DNA of 6,033 nt from Candidatus Doudnabacteria bacterium (lineage in GTDB: Bacteria; Patescibacteriota; Doudnabacteria; UBA920; O2-02-FULL-48-8): the NCBI GenBank assembly GCA_016198045.1, contig JACQJI010000007.1, positions 1-6,033 on the forward strand, written 5' to 3'. Position 1 is the stretch's first letter, and every line of letters begins with the position of its first letter. Shown one piece after another: positions 1 to 5,401 of the stretch. The notes under the pieces are model-generated. The model worked only from the letters and a program-made list of their open reading frames with translations, did no database searches and was not told the origin of the DNA. Position numbers and translations under genes: made by a program.

Positions 1-9
1 AATATTGGG

Positions 10-90
10 TTTTACTAATTACTAATCAGTACGAATATACCAATAGAATTAGGCAATTAGTATATTAGTAACCATTCGTAATTAGTAAAA
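10..90. repeat. AT-rich nested inverted repeat behind htpX
   Basis: A perfect 13-bp inverted repeat has arms at 10-22 (TTTTACTAATTAC) and 78-90 (GTAATTAGTAAAA). Inside it lie smaller matching arms, 30-36 (TACGAAT) with 74-80 (ATTCGTA) and 34-40 (AATATAC) with 60-66 (GTATATT). The building block is a heptamer: TACTAAT at 13-19 and 20-26, and its complement ATTAGTA at 56-62, 64-70 and 81-87. The right arm ends two bases from the htpX stop codon, so on the minus strand it forms the start of the htpX 3' region. It could fold in the transcript as an end or stabilising structure, but it is weakly paired (A/T) and lacks a clear hairpin plus T-run terminator. The element may continue beyond the window edge. 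Confidence 0.7.
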
Positions 91-91
91 C

Positions 92-985
92 TTAAAAGTT
101 CATCTGTCTAAGCTTAGCGATCCGTTCATTGATGGGCGGGTGGGTTTGGAAGAGGCCGGCAAACCAGCCAATGCGATCTCTCCCAGAATGTTCCTTTAAA
201 GGGTTAATGATGTACAAATGCGCCGTGGCTTTGTTGGCGACCTCCAGCGGCTCTGAGTCAGCCGCGATTTTTTCCAAGGCGCTGGCTAGGCCCTGCGGAT
301 AACGAGTCAGCAGAACCCCAGAAGCATCAGCCAGGTATTCTCTTCTTCGAGAAATGGCTAGCTGGATTAACATTGCGGCGATAGGGGAAAGCAGGGCGAA
401 GACCAGACCGATCAAGATCAAAATCCCGCCGCCTTCGTTGCTCCTTCTTCTTCCGTGAAATGAGATTCTAAGCATCCAGTCAGCAAGCAGAGTGATAATC
501 CCGACCAGGATCACGATGATGGTGGAAAGCCGAATGTCGTAGTTGCCGATATGGGATAATTCATGGGCCATAACTCCTTCCAGTTCTTGCTTGGTCAGTT
601 TGGAACGCAAGCCCGTGGTGATAGCCACGACCGCGTGCTTAGGATCGCGCCCAGTGGCAAAAGCGTTTGGAGCGCTGTCTTGGATCAGATAAACTTTCGG
701 CGCGGGAAGCCCGGCGGTGATCGCTAAGTTTTCGACCACGTTATAAAGTTCGGGATCGTCTGATTTTTTGATTTCCCGGGCTCGCGACATCGCCAGCACG
801 ATTTTGTCGGAAAAATAATAGCTGATTAGGCTCATCAGAGTCGAAAAGCCCACGGCAATTGGCAGCAGCAGCGGCGCGTCCACGTAATAAGAAAAAAACC
901 ACCCCAGGCCGATGATCAGGACCAGGAAGAAAGTTATAAATAACGCCGTCCGGCGCTTGTTCCGAGAAATCTCAGTGTAAACCAT
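92..985 (-). CDS. htpX: M48 family membrane zinc metalloprotease, HtpX-type
   Basis: This 297-residue protein is a membrane-bound zinc endopeptidase of family M48B. Relatives cleave misfolded or damaged membrane proteins in the cytoplasmic membrane. The zinc motif is HELSH at residues 141-145 (H141, E142, H145), and the third ligand is probably E216 in the REYLAD stretch. Other family marks are NAFATG at 107-112, the GVMAHE helix leading into the zinc site, and THPP at 281-284 before the C-terminal INERIAKL helix. Hydrophobic segments lie near 14-34, 38-57, 153-171 and 187-210, the usual HtpX layout of two before and two after the active-site helix. Length is normal. The chosen ATG gives the typical basic N-terminus (SRNKRRT) before the first membrane helix; no Shine-Dalgarno sequence precedes it. 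It lies 73 bases downstream of lemA on the same strand, probably in one transcript. The symbol is by homology; it is intact and contains all catalytic residues. Confidence 0.95.
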   Translation of the reverse strand: MVYTEISRNKRRTALFITFFLVLIIGLGWFFSYYVDAPLLLPIAVGFSTLMSLISYYFSDKIVLAMSRAREIKKSDDPELYNVVENLAITAGLPAPKVYLIQDSAPNAFATGRDPKHAVVAITTGLRSKLTKQELEGVMAHELSHIGNYDIRLSTIIVILVGIITLLADWMLRISFHGRRRSNEGGGILILIGLVFALLSPIAAMLIQLAISRRREYLADASGVLLTRYPQGLASALEKIAADSEPLEVANKATAHLYIINPLKEHSGRDRIGWFAGLFQTHPPINERIAKLRQMNF

Positions 986-993
986 ATGAGTTA

Positions 994-1060
994 GAAAGTT
1001 AAAAAGTTCGAAAAGTTAAAAGGTTCAAGAAACCTTTAAACCTTATAACTTTCAAACTTT
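994..1060. repeat. Mirrored AAAGTT/AACTTT array between lemA and htpX
   Basis: Four direct copies of an AAAGTT-like unit (995-1000, 1003-1008, 1012-1017, and AAAGGTT at 1019-1025) are followed, after the five-base loop CAAGA, by four inverted copies (AACCTTT 1031-1037, AACCTTAT 1040-1047, AACTTT 1047-1052, AAACTTT 1054-1060). The inner arms 1019-1025 and 1031-1037 pair perfectly, and the stem continues past one mismatch with 1015-1017 and 1039-1041. GAAAGTT at 994-1000 can pair with AACTTTC at 1047-1053. On the minus strand the array sits between the lemA stop, which it overlaps by two bases, and the htpX start, so it would form a long imperfect hairpin in the intercistronic RNA. A role in RNA processing or in setting htpX output is possible but not shown. 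Confidence 0.7.
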
Positions 1061-1607
1061 AAAACTGTACATTCACCGGCTGGCCTTCCGCACCCTTTTC
1101 GTCGATATCAAAGAACTGCTTGGCGGCAAAACCCATCATGTTGGCGATGATATTGGTCGGGAAGACTTGCAGCTTGGTATTGTAGTCGCGGACATTGCCG
1201 TTGTAGAATCGCCGTGATGCCTGAATTTTGTCCTCGGTATCAGTCAGGTCGCCCTGGAGCTGCATGAAGTTTTGGTTTGATTTCAAGTCAGGATAGCTTT
1301 CTGCCACCGCGAACAAGCTTTTTAAAGCGCCGGTCAGCATATTTTCATCTTTGATTTTTTCTTGGAGGTTGCCGGCGTTCATAGCCATAGTCCTAGCCTC
1401 GGTCACATTTTGCAGGACTGAACTTTCCTGCTTGGTGTAGCCCTTGACCGTGTTGACCAAATTCGGAATCAAGTCGTAGCGCCTTTTCAACTGGACTTCT
1501 ATGTCTGACCAGGCTTCGTCCACGCGGTTGCGGGAGGTGACCAGGCTGTTATAGACAAAGATCAGCCAAAGGACGATCAAACCGATAATTATAAGAATGT
1601 ATGTCAT
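1059..1607 (-). CDS. lemA: LemA family protein
   Basis: This 182-residue protein belongs to the LemA family, small membrane-anchored proteins with a short outward N-terminus, one transmembrane helix and a cytoplasmic alpha-helical bundle. The biochemical role of the family is not established. Residues 3-21 form the membrane helix. The hallmark stretches are present: the VDEAWSDIEVQLKRRYDLIPNLV region (about 28-50), YTKQE (57-61), the YPDLKSNQNF segment (105-114), the QGDLTDTEDKIQASRRFYN region (118-136) and FPTNIIANMMGF (149-160). Length matches the family (about 180-200). The ATG start puts the membrane helix at the very N-terminus as expected, although no Shine-Dalgarno motif is visible upstream. 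It precedes the HtpX-type protease gene on the same strand, a frequent arrangement that hints at a shared membrane function. It diverges from gatC, and a candidate promoter lies at 1631-1659. Confidence 0.95.
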   Translation of the reverse strand: MTYILIIIGLIVLWLIFVYNSLVTSRNRVDEAWSDIEVQLKRRYDLIPNLVNTVKGYTKQESSVLQNVTEARTMAMNAGNLQEKIKDENMLTGALKSLFAVAESYPDLKSNQNFMQLQGDLTDTEDKIQASRRFYNGNVRDYNTKLQVFPTNIIANMMGFAAKQFFDIDEKGAEGQPVNVQF

Positions 1608-1611
1608 ATTG

Positions 1612-1640
1612 TTGGGGTTAATGCGCTTTTATGATAGAAT
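1612..1640 (+). promoter_or_regulatory. Candidate sigma70-type promoter for the gat operon
   Basis: TTGGGG (1612-1617, 3 of 6 to TTGACA) lies 17 bases before TAGAAT (1635-1640, 5 of 6 to TATAAT). Transcription would start near 1647 and give a gatC leader of about 50 bases that contains the 1665-1684 palindrome. An alternative -10 is TATGAT at 1630-1635. The -35 match is weak. The box overlaps the candidate lemA promoter on the other strand, so the two could not be occupied at the same time. Confidence 0.3.
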
Positions 1641-1659
1641 AAAAAAGGTAAAAAGTAAA
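1631..1659 (-). promoter_or_regulatory. Candidate sigma70-type promoter for lemA-htpX
   Basis: Read on the minus strand, TTTACT (1659-1654, 4 of 6 to TTGACA) is followed after 17 bases by TATCAT (1636-1631, 5 of 6 to TATAAT). The predicted start near 1624 would leave a leader of about 17 bases before the lemA ATG. Position and spacing fit well, but such matches are easy to find by chance in AT-rich DNA. Confidence 0.35.
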
Positions 1660-1664
1660 AGGGA

Positions 1665-1684
1665 CCTGCCTGCCGGCAGGCAGG
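1665..1684. repeat. Perfect 20-bp GC-rich palindrome before gatC
   Basis: CCTGCCTGCC at 1665-1674 is followed directly by its exact reverse complement GGCAGGCAGG at 1675-1684. In RNA it would form an 8-bp GC-rich stem with a CCGG loop, and it stands out sharply from the A-rich leader around it. It begins 32 bases before the gatC ATG. The last three bases of its right arm (AGG, 1682-1684) plus A1685 form the best ribosome binding site of gatC, so the hairpin would hide it in part. There is no T-run after it, so it is not a standard terminator. It resembles a dispersed palindromic repeat. Confidence 0.85.
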
Positions 1685-1685
1685 A
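1682..1685 (+). promoter_or_regulatory. Ribosome binding site of gatC inside the palindrome arm
   Basis: AGGA lies 11 bases before the gatC ATG at 1697 and is the only Shine-Dalgarno-like sequence there. Three of its four bases belong to the right arm of the 1665-1684 palindrome, which makes translation of gatC potentially sensitive to that hairpin. Confidence 0.5.
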
Positions 1686-1696
1686 AAGCTAAAAGT

Positions 1697-1993
1697 ATGC
1701 CTATTTCAATCGAAGAAGTCGAACGGATAGCAAAACTTGCGCGTTTGTCTTTTGGCAGTGAAGAGAAAATTAAATTACAGAAAGAGCTTTCCGCCATTCT
1801 CGACTATGTGGATCAGCTCAAAAAAGTTGAAACTAAATCTGCCGTAGCTTTAAGCGAAGGCGGAGAAGACCCAGATTCGATTAACCTCATGCGGGATGAT
1901 TTTGCTTCCAGCGTATTGCCTCCCGAAGAGCTTCTGAAAATAGCGCCAGACACTGAATCCGGATTTTACAAAGTTAAGTCAGTTTTAGAATAA
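1697..1993 (+). CDS. gatC: Aspartyl/glutamyl-tRNA amidotransferase subunit C
   Basis: This 98-residue protein is the small GatC subunit of the GatCAB amidotransferase, which amidates Glu-tRNA(Gln) and/or Asp-tRNA(Asn) in the cytoplasm. GatC wraps around the GatA-GatB interface and stabilises the complex; it has no catalytic residues. The family pattern is clear: an N-terminal helix (IEEVERIAKLARLSF, 5-19), a second helix (LQKELSAILDYVDQLKKV, 28-45), the loop ending in NLMRDD (63-68), the LPPEEL region (74-79) and the conserved end APDTESGFYKVKSVLE (83-98). Length is typical. The ATG start gives the usual N-terminus and is preceded by AGGA at 1682-1685. Only two bases separate its stop from the gatA ATG, so the two are translationally coupled or nearly so. 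It is the first gene of the plus-strand operon. Confidence 0.96.
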   Translation: MPISIEEVERIAKLARLSFGSEEKIKLQKELSAILDYVDQLKKVETKSAVALSEGGEDPDSINLMRDDFASSVLPPEELLKIAPDTESGFYKVKSVLE

Positions 1994-1995
1994 CT

Positions 1996-3444
1996 ATGGA
2001 GCTGCACGAGCTCACCATAAAACAGGCCTCGGAAAAACTTGCCAGGAAAGAAATTTCTTCAGTTGAACTGACCCAGGCCCATCTTTCGAGGATCAAACAG
2101 CTGGAACCCAAGCTGCACGCGTTTTTATATGTCGCGGAAAGAGAAGCGCTTGATGGCGCGAAACGAGCAGACCAGTTGATTGCCGAGGACGAGAATTTTC
2201 TTCTCACCGGCATCCCTTACGCGGTCAAAGATAATATCCTGGTTTCAGGCATGAAAACCACGGCCGCCTCCAAGATTCTGGAAAACTTCGTCGCTCCTTA
2301 TGAGGCTACGGTTATCAAACGGCTTGGCGGAATCGGTTCGGTGGTGCTTGGCAAAACCAACTTGGACGAATTCGCTCTGGGTTCTTCCACTGAGAATTCA
2401 GCATTTGGTCCGACTTTTAATCCTTATGATACGACAAAGGTTCCTGGCGGCTCGTCTGGCGGTTCGGCTGCGGCAGTGGCTTCCGGCGAGGCGATATTCG
2501 CGCTTGGCACTGATACCGGAGGTTCTATCCGGCAGCCGGCTTCGTTTTGCGGGGTGGTAGGATTGAAACCAACCTTCGGCCGAGTATCGCGCTATGGTCT
2601 AGTGGGGATTGGTTCGTCTTTGGACCAAGCCGGGGTGCTTGGCAAGACTGTGGAAGACGCTTTCTTGGTTCTGCAGCAGATGGCCGGCAAGGATGAATCC
2701 GATTCCACCTGCCTGCCCAAAGAGCTGCCCGATTATTCCAAGTTTTTGGACCGCGGGGTTAAGGGGCTTAAAGTCGGATTGCCCAAGGAATACTTTGCGG
2801 AAGGCATAGAACCGGAAGTAAAAAAACTGGTCGAAGCAGCCGCCAAAAAATTGCAGGAACAAGGAGCCGAGATTTCGGAGATGAGCATGTCCAATGCCAG
2901 TTTGCCTTTGGCGACTTATCACCTCATCCTCCCGGTTGAGATTTCGTCCAACCTTTCCCGATACGACGGCATTCGCTATGGTTTGTCGGCGGCTGGCGAG
3001 AATCTTTCGGAAGTTTACTACAAAAGCCGTTCCTCCGGGTTTGGCTCGGAGTCCAAAAGAAGAATCATGATTGGCACTTATGCTTCTTCCGCCGGATACT
3101 TTGACGCTTATTACAAAAAAGCCAAACAGGTCCAGACTTTAATCAAACAAGAGTTTATTGACGCTTTCACAAAGTATGATTTACTGCTCACCCCTACCAC
3201 GCCCACTACGGCCTTTAGCATTGGGGAAAAGGCTGCTGATCCGCTGGCCATGTATTTGGCCGATATTCTGACCGTGGCCGCCAACATTTCGGGCGTGCCC
3301 GCGATTTCCATCCCCGCGGGGTTGTCTCAAGGCTTGCCGGTGGGCGTCCAGCTGATTGCCGCGCATTTTAGGGAAGAAATCCTGCTGCAAGCAGGGCATG
3401 CTTTGGAAAAAGCCTTGAATTTTAAGCTAGAGCCAAATTTGTAA
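1996..3444 (+). CDS. gatA: Aspartyl/glutamyl-tRNA amidotransferase subunit A (glutaminase)
   Basis: This 482-residue amidase-signature enzyme releases ammonia from glutamine and passes it through the complex to GatB, which uses it to amidate the mischarged tRNA. The Ser-cisSer-Lys triad is intact: K78 in PYAVKDN, the cis serine S153 in PGGSSGGSA (150-158), and the nucleophile S177 in GTDTGGSIRQPA (171-182). The GLKPTFGRVSRYGL stretch (189-202) and the end region with GVPAISIPAG and GLPVGVQLI also match GatA rather than a general amidase. Length matches the family. The start two bases after the gatC stop gives the expected LHELTIKQASEKL N-terminus. No Shine-Dalgarno is visible, which fits coupling to gatC. 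A single upstream gatC and a gatB 463 bases downstream complete the subunit set. The gene shows no frameshift or missing residue. Confidence 0.97.
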   Translation: MELHELTIKQASEKLARKEISSVELTQAHLSRIKQLEPKLHAFLYVAEREALDGAKRADQLIAEDENFLLTGIPYAVKDNILVSGMKTTAASKILENFVAPYEATVIKRLGGIGSVVLGKTNLDEFALGSSTENSAFGPTFNPYDTTKVPGGSSGGSAAAVASGEAIFALGTDTGGSIRQPASFCGVVGLKPTFGRVSRYGLVGIGSSLDQAGVLGKTVEDAFLVLQQMAGKDESDSTCLPKELPDYSKFLDRGVKGLKVGLPKEYFAEGIEPEVKKLVEAAAKKLQEQGAEISEMSMSNASLPLATYHLILPVEISSNLSRYDGIRYGLSAAGENLSEVYYKSRSSGFGSESKRRIMIGTYASSAGYFDAYYKKAKQVQTLIKQEFIDAFTKYDLLLTPTTPTTAFSIGEKAADPLAMYLADILTVAANISGVPAISIPAGLSQGLPVGVQLIAAHFREEILLQAGHALEKALNFKLEPNL

Positions 3445-3453
3445 TTAATCGTG

Positions 3454-3516
3454 CGCAATGCTGAACTCGATTCAGCATCTCAAAAAAAGAGATCCTGAAA
3501 TAAATTCAGGATTGCG
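3454..3516. repeat. 63-base REPIN-like double palindrome
   Basis: The element is an imperfect inverted repeat of two 28-base halves (3454-3481 and 3489-3516) around a seven-A spacer (3482-3488). The halves match at 22 of 28 positions, and each is also a hairpin itself: ATGCTGAA 3458-3465 with TTCAGCAT 3471-3478 around CTCGA, and ATCCTGAA 3492-3499 with TTCAGGAT 3505-3512 around ATAAA. The two small hairpins differ by one compensating base pair (G-C against C-G). Outer arms CGCAAT (3454-3459) and ATTGCG (3511-3516), and inner arms ATCTC (3477-3481) and GAGAT (3489-3493), allow either a long hairpin or a cloverleaf. It fills most of the 84-base gap between gatA and the pilin-like gene and ends 12 bases before that gene's ATG. 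On the plus strand no T-run follows either stem, so it is not an ordinary terminator in the operon direction. Confidence 0.85.
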
Positions 3517-3528
3517 ATACAAAAAAAT

Positions 3529-3906
3529 ATGCGTCTCACTGCGTTAGTAATAATTTTATTATTCATCGTACCCCAACTGGCCTTTGCTGCCAATCCTTGC
3601 GTTCCAGGAACAGATTCCAACATCGCGAAATGCATTACTCAAATCTACCAATGGTCTTTGGCGATTTCCGCCATTTTGGCCATGCTGATGATGGTCGTGG
3701 GCGGCTATTTGGTCATGACGGCCGGCGGCAGCGCCCAGCAGTCGGAAAAGGGCAAGCATTATATTATGTCCGCCTTTGTCGGCATGGGCCTGTTGTTTGG
3801 GACGTATATTATTTTAAACACCATTAATCCTGACTTGGTTGATCTGCGGGACTTTACTGCCCAGCCGCCGGGACAGGAAACCATAAATGGTCCCAGGACG
3901 CCTTGA
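3529..3906 (+). CDS. Small membrane protein, T4SS pilin-like (VirB2/TrbC-type)
   Basis: This 125-residue protein has a signal peptide (1-20, cleavage probably after AFA), a short region with two cysteines (C24, C35), and two hydrophobic helices at about 42-64 and 80-97 joined by a small polar loop (AGGSAQQSEKGKHY). The tail is Pro/Gly-rich and polar. The layout, and the GGYLVMTAGGS and YIILNTINPDL stretches, match the small type IV secretion pilin-like family (VirB2/TrbC-type) that is abundant in Patescibacteria. The family assignment is from pattern recognition and no function is proven; no VirB4/VirB6 neighbours are in this window. The ATG has no Shine-Dalgarno and follows an A-rich stretch 12 bases after the 63-base double palindrome. 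Its stop is one base before the gatB ATG, so it is co-transcribed with gatB. An alternative reading is a generic two-helix membrane protein. Confidence 0.85.
   Translation: MRLTALVIILLFIVPQLAFAANPCVPGTDSNIAKCITQIYQWSLAISAILAMLMMVVGGYLVMTAGGSAQQSEKGKHYIMSAFVGMGLLFGTYIILNTINPDLVDLRDFTAQPPGQETINGPRTP
3895..3898 (+). promoter_or_regulatory. Ribosome binding site that fixes the gatB start
   Basis: AGGA lies 9 bases before the ATG at 3908, which gives the canonical GatB N-terminus. It would lie inside the coding sequence if the earlier in-frame ATG at 3887 were used, so it supports the later start. The site lies within the last codons of the pilin-like gene. Confidence 0.65.
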
Positions 3907-3907
3907 T

Positions 3908-5401
3908 ATGGAATATGAACCAGTAATCGGGCTGGAGGTCCATGTACAGCTCAAGACCGAAAGCAAAATGTTTTGCCGGTCCAAAAACGCCGAAGCTGAT
4001 GGCCCGAATGAACACATCTGCGAGGTCTGTACCGGCCAGCCCGGAGTTTTGCCTGTGATCAACCGCGAGGCCATCAAAAAGACCATCATGGCCGGGCTGG
4101 CGCTTAATTGCGAAATCGCCGAATACTCCAAATTCGACCGAAAAAATTATTTTTATCCCGATCTTCCCAAAGGCTATCAGATTTCCCAGTTTGATCAGCC
4201 GATCAACGGCAAGGGCTATATGGAAATTACCATCAACGGGGAGGTGCGAAGAATTGGTGTAACCCGGGCCCACCTGGAAGAAGACGCGGGCAAGCTCGTG
4301 CATCCGCCGGGACAAAACTACAGTTTGGTGGATTTCAACCGGTCCGGCGTGCCCCTGCTTGAGATTGTCGGCGAGCCGGATATCCGTTCCCCGGAGGAAG
4401 CCAGGATTTATTTGCAGGAATTGCAGAATCTTATGCGCTATCTGGGAGTTTCCGATGCTGATATGGAGAAAGGGCATTTGCGCTGCGACGCCAATATCTC
4501 ACTTCGGAAGTCGGAAGTCGGAAGTCGGAAGTCGGAATTGCCGGATTATAAAGTTGAAGTTAAAAATATGAATTCGTTTAAGGCGGTGGCGGACGCCCTA
4601 TCTTATGAGATCAAAAGGCAAGGTAAGATTTTAGACGAGGGAGAGGTCCCGGAAATGGAAACCCGCGGCTGGGTCGAAGACAAAGGTATTACCGTCTCCC
4701 AGCGCTCCAAAGAAGAATCCCAGGACTACCGATATTTCCCAGACCCGGACTTGCCGGTCATGCACTTCACCAAAGAATGGATTGAGGAAATAAGAAGGCT
4801 GCTGCCAGAATTGCCCCAGGCGCGAAAGCTGAGGTTCATCGCCGAATTTGCTTTGAGCGAAACTGATGCCAAAACCCTGGTTTCGTACAAAGAACTGGCT
4901 GACTACTTTGAAGAGGTTGTGTCTGAGTTCGATGAGTGGCTGGCGGCTGAGCACATCAAATTTGACAAAGCGGACCACGGGGCGCATACGCGGCTGGCCG
5001 CCAACTGGCTGCTGGGGCAGTTTTTGGCTTTGCTTAATCAGCGCAAGCTTCTGCCCAAAGAATCAAAAGTCACCCAGGAGAATTTTGCCGAACTGATCAA
5101 GTTGATCGGAGAGGGGAAAGTCAGCCAGCTGGCGGCCAAGGACGTGTTTGCCAAAATGTTTGCAACCGGCGAAGACCCAAGCAACCTTTTGGAGTCAATG
5201 GGGCTGGCGCAGGTTTCAGACGAAGAGACTTTAGAGAAAGCTGTAAAAAAAGTCATTTCGGAAAATCCCAAAGGAGTGGCTGATGTCAAAGCAAATCCGA
5301 AAGCAGTAGGGTTTTTGATTGGCCAGATTATGAAGGAGCTTGGCGGCCGCGGCAACCCGCAGATTATTAACGAGTTGCTCAAAAAGGAACTGGACTTGTG
5401 A
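3908..5401 (+). CDS. gatB: Aspartyl/glutamyl-tRNA amidotransferase subunit B
   Basis: This 497-residue subunit binds the mischarged tRNA, activates its Glu or Asp carboxyl with ATP, and transfers ammonia made by GatA. The catalytic cradle (about 1-290) shows EPVIGLEVHVQL (4-15), KFDRKNYFYPDLPKGYQIS (75-93), HLEEDAGK (122-129), VDFNRSGVPLLEIVGEPD (141-158), RCDANIS (192-198) and the QDYRYFPDPDLP stretch. A helical domain and a YqeY-like tail end in GFLIGQIMKELGGRGNPQIINELLKKEL. The start at 3908 is chosen over an in-frame ATG at 3887 because family members begin at this point and AGGA precedes it. Two oddities: only three of the four usual zinc cysteines are present (C23, C38, C41; position 25 is Ser), and residues 200-210 come from a 7-base tandem repeat and lengthen a loop. 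It starts one base after the pilin-like gene; its stop overlaps the next gene's GTG. Confidence 0.97.
   Translation: MEYEPVIGLEVHVQLKTESKMFCRSKNAEADGPNEHICEVCTGQPGVLPVINREAIKKTIMAGLALNCEIAEYSKFDRKNYFYPDLPKGYQISQFDQPINGKGYMEITINGEVRRIGVTRAHLEEDAGKLVHPPGQNYSLVDFNRSGVPLLEIVGEPDIRSPEEARIYLQELQNLMRYLGVSDADMEKGHLRCDANISLRKSEVGSRKSELPDYKVEVKNMNSFKAVADALSYEIKRQGKILDEGEVPEMETRGWVEDKGITVSQRSKEESQDYRYFPDPDLPVMHFTKEWIEEIRRLLPELPQARKLRFIAEFALSETDAKTLVSYKELADYFEEVVSEFDEWLAAEHIKFDKADHGAHTRLAANWLLGQFLALLNQRKLLPKESKVTQENFAELIKLIGEGKVSQLAAKDVFAKMFATGEDPSNLLESMGLAQVSDEETLEKAVKKVISENPKGVADVKANPKAVGFLIGQIMKELGGRGNPQIINELLKKELDL
4504..4537. repeat. Tandem 7-base repeat TCGGAAG inside gatB
   Basis: Four full copies of TCGGAAG (4504-4510, 4511-4517, 4518-4524, 4525-4531) are followed by six bases of a fifth (4532-4537), all exact. 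Because 7 is not a multiple of 3, three units make one 7-residue period, seen as RKSEVGS then RKSEL at residues 200-211. The gatB frame is intact on both sides. Gain or loss of one or two copies would shift the frame, while a change of three would add or remove seven residues. Confidence 0.95.
5384..5388 (+). promoter_or_regulatory. Ribosome binding site that supports the GTG start of the CBS gene
   Basis: AAGGA lies 9 bases before the GTG at 5398 and is within the last gatB codons. Together with the GTGA overlap it supports GTG as the true start rather than a later ATG. Confidence 0.6.

Noticed and set aside
10..90. CRISPR array or insertion-sequence end
   Set aside because: The repeats are 7 bases long, partly inverted and without regular spacers, and no transposase or cas gene is present.
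3458..3478. Terminator between gatA and the pilin-like gene on the plus strand
   Set aside because: The 8-bp stem is followed by CTC and an A-run, not a T-run, so intrinsic termination in the operon direction is not supported.
3482..3512. Rho-independent terminator on the minus strand (stem 3492-3512 followed by CTC and seven T)
   Set aside because: The shape fits, but no minus-strand gene would end there; the T-run is simply the A7 spacer of the double palindrome.
3454..3516. tRNA-like gene because of the cloverleaf-type pairing
   Set aside because: It has no T-loop GTTCRA box, no A-box, no 7-bp acceptor stem or CCA end, and is shorter than a tRNA.
3887..3907. Earlier in-frame ATG for gatB giving seven extra residues (MVPGRLD)
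   Set aside because: The family begins at the MEYEPVIGLEVHVQL point, AGGA is 9 bases before 3908, and the earlier start would overlap the pilin-like gene by 20 bases.
3854..4477. 207-residue open frame on the minus strand
   Set aside because: It is opposite conserved gatB codons and shows no domain, ribosome binding site or neighbouring minus-strand gene.
4359..4571. Possible frameshift in gatB at the 7-base repeat
   Set aside because: The GatB reading frame continues with family motifs on both sides of the repeat (RCDANIS before, KVEVKNMNSF after), so the gene is intact.
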